From Neopestalotiopsis rosae (Eukaryota > Ascomycota > Sordariomycetes > Amphisphaeriales > Sporocadaceae): 64,000 bases of DNA. The position numbers were made by a program, and so were the translations under genes. The notes under the pieces were generated by a model, which was not told the DNA's origin, did not search any database, and saw nothing but the letters and a program-made list of their open reading frames with translations. Position 1 is the stretch's first letter, and each line of letters starts with the position of its first letter. The DNA is taken from the NCBI GenBank assembly GCA_023078685.1, contig JALGAS010000004.1, forward strand, positions 4,402,001-4,466,000, given 5' to 3'. This document shows positions 35,754 to 48,100 of the stretch, in pieces.

Positions 35754-37127
35754 CAGGTACCTTAGTGTAGGTGGTGCCTGTGGGTATATTCCAGGTACGG
35801 AAGATCCCGCGGACGTAGCGGACGGTTTTTCTTTGGTGGCTTCCTGCATGCTGCTGCTTGCTTGGCCCCTCTCCCCCATCCGCAACGACATGCAAGAAGG
35901 AGATCAATCCCCATCGTCGATCGTGGGTCAAGGACAGCAACGCCGTTTTTTCTCTTTATTTTGTTTTCGTTTGTGTGCTCAGTTAAGAAAATCGGGGAGA
36001 AAAAGAAAAGAGAGAATAGATGTTGTTGACAGATCTATGCGTGATAAAAAGGCATGACAAGAAACCTCGCGGCTTTTTCTGCCATGCAACAACACCTGCT
36101 GCTTCTTCTCCAATATCATTAGAATTGCCCTCGCGTCGTCCGTCCTTGTCGGACGTAAAAAGGCAGCCAGTCAACAGTCTAGTTTGGTAAATCGTCTGTT
36201 CTCCTGGGCTCTAATAGTACATGGTACTGTTACCCTCCCATCTCTGGCTTCTGCTTCAGCTTCCGAGGCCTGACCAGGTCGGAGAATCCCTGACACACCA
36301 ACTGGAGTCGCCCTTCCTATCCGTTTTGACCCAAGAGCGAACGCATCTCAAACATCTCTGCTGCCGGCAGTCATACCCCCCAGCCTCTGCCGAACATACC
36401 TGTCCGTACATATTCGCATTGGTCCAATAGACGTCTGGGTCTGCCCGTACTCTATTTCTCTTGTTTCCAAAGTTCCCGAGGCTCACTCATACCACACCCC
36501 CAAGAAGAGAAAAGCATTGCATAAACTCAACGTTGCCGCCTTTTTGTCAGCGTGCCTCACCTTGATTTGTGAAGGGACAATTGTCCGGCAAGGGGTTTTG
36601 CTGAATCGGGAGATAGTCTGCTTCTTTTCCTGGTCGAGATTGACACCATACCCAAACGTTCGAAAAACCCAGCCCCTTGGAGGTCGTCTGAACTTGCCCG
36701 TCGGTCGTCGTGCTGGACTGTGCTGGCTGGCTCGGGTCTATGTTGTGCTGGGATTTTCGTGGCAACTACTGGCAACGACCCTCGGATATTCGTGTGGCCT
36801 CACTCTGGGGTCATCAAGCTTGAATACTTCTTTTTCAACAATCCTGTCAGGAGAAAGACTCCATCATTGCCGGTTCTAGCGACTGCCTTTTGGGGCATAT
36901 ATCCACCAAGAGTTATCGCCTGCTTGGAATAAAGCTACTATACAAAGGCGTCTAACTTGTGTGGGGTTGTGTCCGACAGACAACTATACAACACAAGCAC
37001 ACTAGGAATCACCTCCTTGAATGCATAGCATTGGCGTATATTCCTGGGGACTAAAGCAATTGGTTTGATGCTGTATTGTTAGAGAAAGGATTCCCTCCAA
37101 ATTTGTCTCCAGAACGATCTACACAAA

Positions 37128-39302
37128 ATGGTGTATTGCGGAAAGCCCTCACGGGGCTGTCAGATGTGCCGAACCCGTCGCATCAAGGTATGTACGAACC
37201 TTTCAAGCTGTATTTGCCTTGGAGGATCTACCTGCTGATTCCATATCAGTGTGATGAAACAAAACCTACGTGCAATCAGTGTGCCAAATCCCGAAGACAA
37301 TGTCCCGGATACAAGGATGAGTTTGATCTAGTCTTTCGCAATGAGACTCAAGCCACTGAGAGGAGGGCGCGCAAGGCCAACAAGAAGGCTCTCCAGAAGC
37401 TGGGAAAGGCAGACGGCGCAGAAGACCGCAGCGGCTCCATATCGCCCGTGGAAGGCGTCGCCGACAACATGCTCAAGTCGCCTCTGGAACGAGCCGTGAC
37501 TCCATCGCTGGCCATACCGGCCGAGACTCGCGCCGACTGTCACTTTGTGGCCAACTTTGTCCTTATGCCGCAGCAAGGCAGCACGCGAGGCTTTTTCGAC
37601 TTTCTTCTGCCCATGCTAAAGGCAGAAGGCACCAACAGCCACCTGCAGCGTGCCTTCAACGCATGCTCCATGGCGCTATTGAATAACTGTGCCGGGGCGA
37701 GAAATCAGTATGCGGACAAGGCCTTGAACGAGTATACACACGCCCTCACCGGTACCAACATGGCGCTGCGAGACCCCGAAGCCCAAAAGACGGACTCGAC
37801 CCTGGCTGCCGTCCTTCTATTGGGACTATTCGAGAATCTGACGGCCAAGCAGTTGGGCATGTCGGCGTGGGGATCACACATTGAAGGCGCCATTCAGCTG
37901 GTAAAGCAAAGGGGCCGGAAGCAGTTGAGGACACGGACGGGACTTCTCCTATTCATTGCGGTTCGAACACAAATGGTAAGGCCATGTCAAATACACATGC
38001 ACGTCGCTGGATGGTGAGAAACTAACCAGGTTCAGATCATTCACACATTAACATCAGGGAAAGCACCAATCATGGGAGTGGAGTGGTGGATTAACGACGC
38101 GGTCAAGGACGAATGGGCCGCCAAATGCCAGCGAGTGATGATCAAGACGGGAGAGCTGCGAGCCGAAGTGACACGACTGATGAACTGCATGCCGCGCACG
38201 CCAGAGAATATTGAGCTGATGCTCAACATGATCCGTAGGGCCCAAATGGTGGACCAAGAGGCGGTCAACTGGATGAACAACCTGCCAGAGTTTTGGCAGT
38301 ACAAGACGGTGCACTGGGAGACGAGCGTGCCAAATGGAGACTATGCCAACGCCGAGATCTACCCCGGCCGGGTGGACCTGTATACCGACTTTTGGATCGC
38401 CAGCGTCTGGAACCTGTGCCGGACGTCGCGGCTCATCAACGCCTCGCTGATCGTGCGCTGCGCCGCCTGGGTGTGCTCACCCGTCGACTACCGCACCACG
38501 CCCGAGTACGCCACGGCGGCGCGGACTTGCGTCGAGACCATTAGCGACATCATCGCCTCGGTCCCCTACCACCTGGGCTGGCACCTCAAGAAGAAGGAGT
38601 TCCTGTCGAGGAAGAATCTCGGACACTTTGCTTGTGGAGAGGAAGACGCGCTCAAGGGGTTGGCTGGCTATTTTCTGACTTGGCCGTTGGCATGCATACA
38701 CTGTCAAGACTATGCCACGGACACGCAGCGGACGTGGGTGCACGGCCGACTTCGGTATATTGGTGACGATCTTGGTGTTAAATATGCCCACATTCTAGGC
38801 AAGGTAAGAACTCTTGCTTCCGTTGCAAAGTAGACGGAGGATCCATGTGATACTGACTCCTTTCCACCCCTTTGCAGATGCAAGTCCGGATCCCGTCCAT
38901 GATGATCCACCGCGACGGACTGATGGCCTCGCCGTACGGCTCGGCCCAGAACTTTGAAAAGATCCTCAACGCGCGTAACGCTCCCCCCTCGGCGGGCTAC
39001 TCGATGAACCCGCTGCAGCAGCGCGAGTCGATGCAAAAGGCGGCCTTTGAGCAGAGCCGGTCAGAGCTCCTGCACAAGGCCTCGGGCAATGCTGGCCCGT
39101 CTACGCAGTGGGTTGCCAAGAACTGGCTCACAGTACGTCCTGTCTTGTTCTCCCTTATCTACCCGCGGATTTGATTTTCTAACCTCGTGTTCTATAGCTT
39201 CCTGAACAGAATCAGTATCCGGGTAGTCAATATGTTGCTGGCCCAACACAGAGTCAGCTGATCTCAAGTGCTGGACCACTTGTTGCCCCAGAGCGGTCTT
39301 GA
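37128..39302 (+). CDS. Zn2Cys6 (fungal binuclear cluster) transcription regulator
   Basis: Five exons: 37128..37187, 37250..37975, 38036..38803, 38878..39132 and 39198..39302. All junctions are in frame and the product is 637 aa. Intron 1 splits the zinc cluster. After splicing the cluster reads C11-x2-C14-x6-C21-x6-C28-x2-C31-x6-C38, binding two zinc ions and a CGG-type DNA half-site. A basic linker follows (ERRARKANKKALQKLGK). Residues about 130-560 form the helical middle region of the fungal_trans_2 type (FFDFLLPML, LLNNCAGARNQYADKALNEYTHAL, LAAVLLLGLFENL). The C-terminus is low complexity. The target genes cannot be told. The gene has a very long upstream region, as is common for developmentally regulated factors. 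At intron 3 a CAG six bases earlier would add Val-Gln. Confidence 0.88.
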
Positions 39303-40130
39303 AGAAGATCGGCGTTTTTGTCTTTTTTCTTCTCCTCCTTCTTCTTCTTTCATGTTGGATTATCATGGTTTCTTCTTGGGCGGCGTTTATTGATACCATC
39401 CATTGTAGCATCTTCTGGAACATCGAAAAATGGCAAGGAATGCAGACAAAATGTGTCCCTTCTTATATATATTAGCAAAAATCATGTATTTGTTCTTGAA
39501 TTTCATCATGTCAAGACAAGGAGTTCTACAAGTCTTGGGTCCATTCATGGATTGCCAGGTCATTTGGTATTCAATATACCTTGCATATCATAAATTTACC
39601 ACGTACTTGTAAACTATGTTTCGGGCGTACGACATTATCTTGCATGTTATTGTATTGAATTTTGACCCATTTGATCACGTCTCTTTTCAAGTATCACTAA
39701 CACCCGTATCCATCAAGCTTGACAGGCCGTACATATCACGATAGAACCGAAATCCAGCGGCAATAAGTAGAACAATTCATGTTATTTTGTTGATGCTTTA
39801 TGCAATAAGCATTATTCGCAACTACCTGCCTATGCTGACTGGTGCTCTCGAGGGAGCAAAAAAAGGTAAGAAAATAAATAATTGAAAAGTCATGAAGTCC
39901 ACCCACTGGGACCGGCCTGGGGTAATCCTTCTGAACCACTAATATCGAAACGCGATGATCTGTGGCAGAATGCCCGTTGTGATATCGCTCCAAAGGTTTT
40001 TGATCCGAATGTGGTGTCGGCCACAGTCATGTCAGCTGTGCTTCGTTTTACTCCTCCATCCTCTCCGCGCATTTTCCCACCGTCTTCCCTCTCGACTTGA
40101 TATCGGGAGGTTGGTAAATATACACCTCTA
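39303..40130. other. Convergent 3' region, regulator and small membrane protein gene
   Basis: 828 bp, including a long TTCTTCTCC-type pyrimidine tract just after the regulator stop. No gene is visible. Confidence 0.4.
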
Positions 40131-40762
40131 TCATTTCCTCTTGGTCACGGCCGAAGGTATCTGGGTCCCCAGGTTCCAGGCCTTGACGACCCAGCTCTGG
40201 GTCTTGTCGACATATCTCTCCTGCTCGACGTGCTTGACGCCGACGCGCATGCCGTCCTTTGTGAAGACGACGTTCTTCTTGGCCATGCGGTCGCGCGCCG
40301 ACTTTTCGACCTGGTTGGCGGCCAGGTAGATCTGGTAGCCCACAAAGGCAGCGCCGCCGAGGAAGATGAGCAGGAAGACGAGGGGGAGTACCTGGCTGTT
40401 GTTGGACGCGTGTCCTAGGTTAGCATATTTTCGGGCGCGCATATAACTTTTGGGATGAGAGAAAGACAACGATGGGCGCCAATAAAAATGAAAAGAGCCT
40501 CTCAGGATTATGCGACAAAACTGCATGGACCCTGATGTGGTTGGTGTTTACGATTCTGGGACTTTGCCCACACATGTGAAAAGGAACAGTGGGTATGTGG
40601 TGGATACAAACTGAGGATCATTAAAGTGCAAGTAGCAAATGCGCGGGAGTCCTCTTTTGCACATGTGGTCTGCGCAACATTGCAGACGTCGGGAACGGCA
40701 CAGGAATATAGGGCTCACCTCAGAGTTGAAGGCTTGGGCGCCTCTTTTCTTCCCCAGGCCAT
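40131..40762 (-). CDS. Conserved small single-pass membrane protein, unknown function
   Basis: Preferred model: exons 40762..40719 and 40395..40131, with a 314-nt first intron (GTGAGC donor, CTAAC branch, AACAG acceptor 20 nt later). It gives 102 aa beginning MAWGRKEAPKPSTLSQVLPL. The ATG context is strong (ATCATGG). The body is secure whatever the start. It has one membrane segment (about 16-38, VLPLVFLLIFLGGAAFVGYQIYLA), then a basic, charged tail with KKNVVFTKDGMRVGVKHVEQERYVDKTQSWVVKAWNLG, which looks like a conserved fungal family. The alternative is a single exon starting at 40443 (MRARKYANLGHASNNSQ), but that ATG has poor context. I cannot assign a role. Topology suggests a short N-terminus and a soluble C-terminal tail. 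Confidence 0.65.
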
Positions 40763-42219
40763 GATGGGCAAAGAATCAGAATCGACGATTTATAGCGACG
40801 GGCAAGTGAAAGACCCTTGGTGTTGAAGGGCCAGTGTATGTCACTGGGATCCCTTGTGTGGATGCTTGGCGGGTGCTCTTGGTCCTAGTGGAAAGCCTCC
40901 AGGGCGGTTGAGGGAAGAAAGTGATTGACAGGTACCAACCGACTGGATGTGACTAGTCGTCGTTGAGGTTGGACAAAAAGTTGCAAGACAAAAAGTAAAA
41001 CGGTCTTTTCTTGACGCCTCGACTGGTTCTATTGAGAGTATGTAGTGTCAAGCGAGTAAAAATAAACCCAAGAGGGATCTGGGTTTTTGCAGGTTGGAAA
41101 TGAGACATGCGCTTTTGATTACCTTACATTTAGTTGCCCTCGCCCATAGCTCCTTCATTGGCGTCCTCCCGGGGAAAGTAAGAGCTACATTTAGCAACAC
41201 TGTTCTGGAAGAGCTCGCGCGGACCGTTCCACTGCGAAAAAGGGTTCCGATCTAGCGCCATCTCAAAGGACCAAGCATCTAGCATCCACTGCAATCGCCC
41301 GACTTCTTACTGTTTGGTCGTGGCCAAGAAGCGTGTGCACGGCTACACGGCTTTGAGTGCGTGCGCGTACGTACTCTGAACATTACACGAGCATTTGCAA
41401 TAAGATCCAGGGGCAGGCTGATTGGCAAGCTGGTTTGGCTTGGCTGGGCCTCCATCATCTACCATCTAGTGCGGGGCATTACAGTACTGACTGACAATGT
41501 CACAATGCACAATGAACTCAATCCCCCAGTCCAAAAGATGAAAGCCGAGGGGCCGCCGATAAGATAAGCTAGGTTAGAGTGCGGCTCCCTCAGCTTCCAG
41601 AGATGCCCTTGAGGCCAACTAATAACCAGAGCTGAGAGAGCTCAGATGTACGGCAGCTGTCGTCGGCATCAGCTCCAGCTGCCTGTCCTGCCGTTCCCCA
41701 GACAGCCTTTGGAGTACACCACCCATGAAATATCGACGACCAACTTGCCCATACAGACAGTCCAATATGTTCTTATAGTTATTGAAAAAGGCAGATGTAG
41801 TTGTATTATACATAGTAACTAGTGCTCGTATTCTTTCATCTTGACAAGCTGTCAAAGTAGAGAACACTCAGAGTGGGCGACACGTAGGCTACTACTAAAG
41901 TCCCCTATCCAAGAGCACCTACGCACCCAACCCGCCAACTACGTACTGTAAATTTGGCGCCTGTCTTACGGAGTAAAGGCCACACTTCCCAACTCTCAAT
42001 AGAGCTAGTACCAGCGTACCCATCCATCCCACTTTCTAGCTCTCACCGACGACAGTCCAAGACAGCCTCTCTCACACCTACCTCACCATTCATCACGACG
42101 ACGACTGACTTTGGCGACGTTCCCGTCTCCGACAAATTCGCCCCGACTCGCTGCTTGGAGACGCCGTTGATTGATTGTTCGATCGAATCATCGATTGACT
42201 GCGTAGAACGCGCCCCAAG
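40763..42219. promoter_or_regulatory. Divergent promoter region, small membrane protein gene and sec24
   Basis: 1.46 kb between head-to-head genes. The sec24 side has a TTACGGAGTAAAG element (about 41968) and a CT/CA-rich leader. No coding frame looks real. Confidence 0.45.
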
Positions 42220-45127
42220 ATGGCTGACCAAGGCTACGGCCAATTCCCGCCGCAGCAGTACGGCCAACAACCACCGTATCCTGATCCTGCCGCCGCCGGC
42301 ACGCCTCCCCCAGCTCAGGGCACACAACCTCCCGCAGCAGAAGGTGCAGGAGCAAAGAAGAAGAAGCGAGGTTATGCGACCCAGGCTTTCGAGTTCGGCG
42401 CCGGTGGAAATGCCGCCGTTGGAGGTCAGACAGCAGGTGGCATGCCTCCGCCCCCTGGTGTAGGCGGCGCCGTACCAGCAGCTGCCGGCTACCCAGGCCA
42501 ACAGGAGTTTCAGGCAGGCTATGCCGGCTCCCCTGCTCCAGCCTACGGTGGTGCGCCTACCACACCCGGATACGGCGCTCCTGGAGCCGCTGCTCCTGGC
42601 GTCGGCGGCTACCAAGCTCCAGATGCCTACTACCAAGGAGCCGGAGCTCCTGGAGCTGCCCCGGGCGTGGCTGGCATTACTGCTGGTATGGCAGGCATGA
42701 ACGTGGGACAGCAGCCCGCCGTTGGGCAGGCTGCACAACAGTCACGACTCGCTTTGAATCAGTTATACCCTACTGATTTGTTGAATCAACCCTTCAATGT
42801 CTCCGAGCTCGACCTGCCGCCGCCTCCTCTGGTTCTCCCACCAAACGTAAGCCTCCGTGACAAAATGCGTCCTTGACAGTTCACTGCTAACTCAAGTTTC
42901 TGCTTAGTCCAGCGTTACGCAGTCTCCTACTGCCAACTGCCCGCCAAAGTATATGCGATCTACACTCAACGCAGTTCCCACACAGAACTCCCTTCTGAAG
43001 AAGTCAAAAATGCCCTTTGCTCTCGTCATTCAGCCTTATGCGGCACTGCATGACATTGATGACGACGTTCCAGTCGTACAGGACCAGGTCATTGCCCGTT
43101 GCCGTAGATGCAGAACCTACATCAACCCCTATGTTGTCTTCTTGGACCAGGGCCACAGATGGCGATGCAACATGTGCAACCTAACCAACGATGTTCCCCA
43201 GGCCTTTGATTGGGATGCGGCTGCGCAAAAGAGTGTCAACCGCTGGGACCGACCCGAATTGAACCATGCTGTTGTCGAATTTGTGGCTCCGCAGGAATAC
43301 ATGGTGCGCCCACCTCAGCCGCTGGTGTACCTCTTCCTTTTCGACGTCAGCTATGCTGCAGTCTCTACCGGTCTCCTCGCTACAAGCGCGCGTACGATTC
43401 TCGACAGTTTGAACAGAATACCAAATGCGGACCGAAGAACTCGCCTTGGTTTCATCGCCGTCGACTCCAGCTTGCACTACTTCTCTATCCCCAAGGATGG
43501 CGAGGAAAACACCGAGACCAGCATGCTGGTGGTTAGCGATCTGGATGAGCCGTTTTTGCCTGTTCCTCAGGACCTCCTGGTTCCTCTGACTGAGAGCAGA
43601 GAGAGTATTGAGAACTTCCTCACCAAGCTCCCCGAGATGTTCCAGAACAATCAGAACAACGGATCGTGCATGGGCTCGGCTCTGAGAGCTGGACACAAGC
43701 TTATTTCGCCCCTTGGTGGTAAGATCACTGTGTTGAGTGCTTCCCTCCCCAACCTGGGCGTTGGAAAGCTGGAGATGAGAGAAGACAAGAAGCTCCTAGG
43801 AACTTCAAAGGAGAGCAGCTTGCTCCAGACCGCAAACAGCTTCTACAAGTCCTTTGCTGTTGAGTGTTCCAAGAACCAGGTTTCGATCGACATGTTCCTC
43901 TTCTCCTCCCAGTATCAGGATGTGGCATCGCTCAGCAACTTGCCCCGCTACACTGGTGGTCAAACGTGGTTCTATCCGGGCTGGAATGCAGGCCGACCTG
44001 AAGACGCCATCAAATTTGCTCGCGAGTTCAGCGACTACCTGTCTTCTGAGATCGGTTTGGAGGCTGTGCTAAGAGTGCGTGCAACTACTGGATTGCGCAT
44101 GAGTACCTTCTACGGCAACTTCTTCAACCGAAGCTCGGATCTCTGCGCGTTCCCCGCCTTCCCTCGTGACCAATGCTACGTGGTTGAGGTCGCCATCGAC
44201 GAGACACTGCAAAAGAACTACGTTTGTTTGCAGGCCGGTGTGCTCTACACTACGTGCAATGGTGAGAGGCGTATTCGTGTCATGACGCTCGCCATTCCCA
44301 CCACTACCAACCTGGCAGATGTCTATGCTTCCGCAGATCAGTGCGCGATCACCACCTACTTCAGCCACAAGGCCGTAGAACGCGCGCTCAGCTCAGGACT
44401 CGACGCTGCTCGTGATGCTCTGCAGAGTAAGCTGATTGAGCTTCTACAGACCTTTAAGAAGGAAATCGGCGGTGGTGGTGCTGGTCTTCAGTTCCCTGCA
44501 AACTTGCGCGGTCTCCCCGCGCTTTTCCTGGGCTTGATCAAGAACGTTGGTCTCCGAAAATCCTCGCAGATTCCGTCGGATCTCAGATCTGCCGCGCTCT
44601 GCCAGCTGTCTACGCTGCCCATGCCACTTCTCATGCAGTACATCTACCCCAGACTCTACTCGTTACATGACATGCCCGACAATGCTGGAGTGCCGGACCC
44701 AGAGACTAGTCAAATCGTGCTCCCGCCTCCTTTGAACCTCTCTTCGGAACGGTTCGTCAGCTATGGCCTGTATTTGATAGACGATGGACAGACACAATTC
44801 CTCTGGGTTGGCAGAGACGCTGTGCCTCAACTGCTTCAGGATGTCTTTGGTGTAGCAGACAGAACACAACTTAGAGTAGGCAAGGGATCTATTGCTGAGT
44901 TGGACAATGACTTCAACGAGCGGGTGCGTGCCGTCATTCAAAAGAGCCGGGATCACCTGTCTCGTGGCGTTGGCAGTATTATTGTCCCACACTTGTACAT
45001 TGTCCGGGAGGATGGAGAGCCCAGCCTGAAGTTGTGGGCCCAGACATTGCTGGTGGAAGACCGGGCGGATCAAGGCATGAGCTTTGGCCAGTGGATGAGC
45101 AGCCTGAGAGAAAAGGTGAGCAGTTGA
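42220..45127 (+). CDS. sec24: Sec24 COPII coat cargo adaptor
   Basis: Two exons: 42220..42846 and 42908..45127. The intron is 61 nt (GTAAGC donor, TTAG acceptor). The product is 948 aa. Residues 1-180 are a Pro/Gly/Gln/Ala-rich disordered tail ([18 protein letters not shown]). The zinc finger follows with C274-x2-C277 and C296-x2-C299 ([13 protein letters not shown]...RWRCNMC). Next come the trunk ([23 protein letters not shown]), beta-sandwich ([42 protein letters not shown]), helical and gelsolin-like domains ([28 protein letters not shown]). With Sec23 it forms the inner COPII coat at ER exit sites and recognises cargo export signals. A GTGAGC near the stop could be misread as a donor, but the frame simply ends there. 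Confidence 0.95.
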
Positions 45128-48100
45128 TGATGTGTCCCGGGAGCTATAGCGCAAAAGAGACTGGTATTGACAAAGATGTGTCATCAGGTGGTGCAGTAAT
45201 GAAAGATATCTACATGGTCATGCTTGGCGGGGTATGGTTTCTGCAGAAGTGGTGTACGGAGTATAGAAAGAGCGAGAGATAAGAAGATTGGCAGTCACAC
45301 GCCAAACAGACGAACGAAGTGAAACGAAACAAATGAAAACCATTATTACCTGTATCAATCTGGTGTTGATGGACTGAATACCTGAATAGTTGCTGATCCA
45401 CAAGGGTGGAAAAGCCGTACCTGTGTCTGCCAGCAAATGGGGAGTCTATTCCAAATATTGGGCTTCATTCGAAACCTCGCCGGCGTGAGAGGTGAGCTCA
45501 AAACCCGGAAGGCATAAAGATTGACAACTACGCGCATGAACGGAAGCATGTATATCTGTAGTTGGAGTGTGAGATGGGTGTGGGCTCTACTGCGTCAAAC
45601 CTGTGGAGATCGTGGTTCCAGTGGAATGGGTGTATGTAAATGGATATGATGACACCATGTGACTGTTCCCAACTGTATATCGGACATAGTACTGAGCCAA
45701 CAGTATTGTGTGACTCGGCTGTGATAACATACATACGGAGACGCTGGCGGCTACAGCTGTCCTTGTGTATGACGCTCAGACTTCACGAAGTGCTCTGTGA
45801 ATAGTACTACTATATCATCTATCTGCCCTGGCAAGTTTAGTCTGGTAAGCTCAAAGTTGATGTGAATGCAAGATCAGCTTGAGATAACATATGAAGGCCT
45901 ACCCCAGAGAAACGTTCATACAAGACCTAGGAGAGTTCAACGACTCTGGGGGCCGTGGGGAGGGTCTCCCCCTTCACGCACCACACACACCAAGATCAAG
46001 AAACTCAACCATTCATGAAACAAGAAAGCGTGAAACACGCGCCCGCTGGGTCACCTTTGGTAGAGAGTTCCCCGGTATCAGGCGCTTATACAAGGGGGGT
46101 TCCTGGCAAGGGTGGGCGCTAAGGATATCCAGCAGAAGGGTGAGGGCAGTATGTATCTCAAAAGGCTTTCGATTTGAAAGGGCATACAGCATGTGAGAAT
46201 CGACTGTTGCTTGTTGCTACGTATACGTGTGCCATGGCCTGTGAGAGGCCTCTATGATCTTTCTCCAAACCTTATGCCCCATCTTGACACACTCGCTCTT
46301 AATGATTCCGGCAAAGATGAACGACGACTGAGTCAAGCTTGGAGAACGCAATTATCTGATACACGGGCAAGTCATGGGGGAGGTTGAACAGTTGTTTGAA
46401 ATGGTGATATCGGGACAGGGGGGAGGAACATAATCTGGCCAGGGGAGGGAACCTTTCTCTGTTCTTTGCATTCCTTGCTTGCGTGCTCTTTGCTCCTCTC
46501 TTTTCTTCCACTTCCCGCCCGGGTGCCCGAGAGCTTGACCTGAACCTGAGAGATCTACCTAATACCTACTGAACCATCTGAGCGATCCCTGCTAGCGGGA
46601 CCATACGAAGCGTGCGAGCGGGTGCGCGCGCTGTGATTGATTAGAGGGGCCCTGGAGGAACCTTTGAATTGCTGCCACGAAGAACCTGGGAGGAGAATGC
46701 GACCCGCCAAAGGAAGAAAAAAGTTAGAAGCAGCACGATTTTTTATGATCAATGGTATACTCTGTGCGTAAATAGATCGCAAAGAACTCCATATTGATGC
46801 AGCGGGAGTATGCGAATAGCTTTTGGGGGAGTCTGCCGGTACATGAGCCAAAAAAGCAAGATCCATACCTCTATGGCATGAGGGATTACCACGTGGAAAG
46901 CACCATTGACAGGTTGGACAGAGAGGAGCCCACCTCTGCCTTTGCGCGCGTGTTCCTGTGCAGTTTTGGTAAAATAGAAAACTACAATTGTTCAAGCGGC
47001 TCTGTGCTGTTGGTCTCCAGAACTAAGAAAATCCATCGAAAACCCACCCGAATAGCCTTAATCTTGATACTCGAACAACCCTTGTCTCATCTTGATCTTT
47101 ACGGGCAGCCGGCTTGACGGCTCAAGCTGAAGTCCTAGTGTAAACCGCTGTCCAGGGTTCAGGGCTTCTTTCTCTCGACATAGCTTTAGAGTTTCCGCCC
47201 GTTGGCGGGTGTCTCCGCTGCCGTTGCTTACCTATTGCTATGTTACCTATTAAAAGATACACGTACATGTATACCATTCTCTGGTCATGGGTTTTATTGT
47301 GGCTGACATGCCTTGATTGCTTGAGCATACTGTTTTCGAATCAACTTGTGAACTGCAATGACGATCACCTTGATGCTGAACAGTAACCAACAAGTCACAT
47401 CTGAAGTGGCGGTATGAAGTTTCCAACCGAGCATGACAATTCCAGCAGTCTTGAAGTTCGGTTCAAATATAGCGTCTTTTTCAGAGGGTTTATAGTAGGT
47501 AGTGTGCCAAAGCTCAGTGGGGATATTATCCCTGGCGGCGGAAGAATACTGAAGAACGCACGAATCGTGGATCTGCATGGGAATGCATGCGTGGAATCAA
47601 TATCACAGTACACCTGGGCCAGTCAATGTCAATCAGTATGTACTCAAGCAATAGAATCCGAAGCCACCCGACCGATATATCACGAGCAAACATATCATGT
47701 CTAAGCGCCGTCAGCTATCACTACCTGATTGAAATAGCACCCAGGGAGTTGGCTACCTTATGTAGCCTGGCATGTCTTTAGTTGTTTCGACCCCAAGCCG
47801 TTTTCTCTGTAGCCGCCGTTGCTATGCTAGGTGTATCTACGATTGGTTTGGGCCCTTTGAGCCATGCCGCTGGTGCTCCGTGTTTCTGGGCTCGGTTGGC
47901 CGATCACCTTGAACTGCTTTGTCTCACCGGAAGCCATGGCGCTCTGATGTTTGTCCTTCTGCCTACGCGTACCACGATCCTGAGAAAATTTCCATGGCTG
48001 CAGTTCGGTATAATCTCGTGACTATTCTTGTGCGAGCGATCAGAGAGCCATTGAAGGGTGTATGTTGGGTCTGGATGGGTGAGGGGCACATGTGCAGAAA

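Larger units (their letters stand above)
31655..37127. other. Long gene-poor region upstream of the Zn2Cys6 regulator
   Basis: 5.5 kb without a recognisable gene. The longest frames are short, partly lack ATG starts and show no family motif. It contains a four-copy CCTTGTG repeat (33931-33958), a CA dinucleotide run (35349-35367), an imperfect hairpin (35719-35753) and pyrimidine tracts followed by CAG near 35.95-35.98 kb that could be 5'-UTR splice acceptors. It may be largely the promoter and long leader of the regulator at 37128, or hold noncoding transcripts. Confidence 0.4.

Noticed and set aside
45110..45127. GTGAGC near the sec24 stop as a last-intron donor
   Set aside because: The protein already ends at a family-typical position, and no conserved continuation was found downstream.
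47294..47704. Overlapping frames of 94-96 codons on both strands, each with an ATG
   Set aside because: No recognisable family, no splice continuation, and each overlaps the other. I cannot choose either one.
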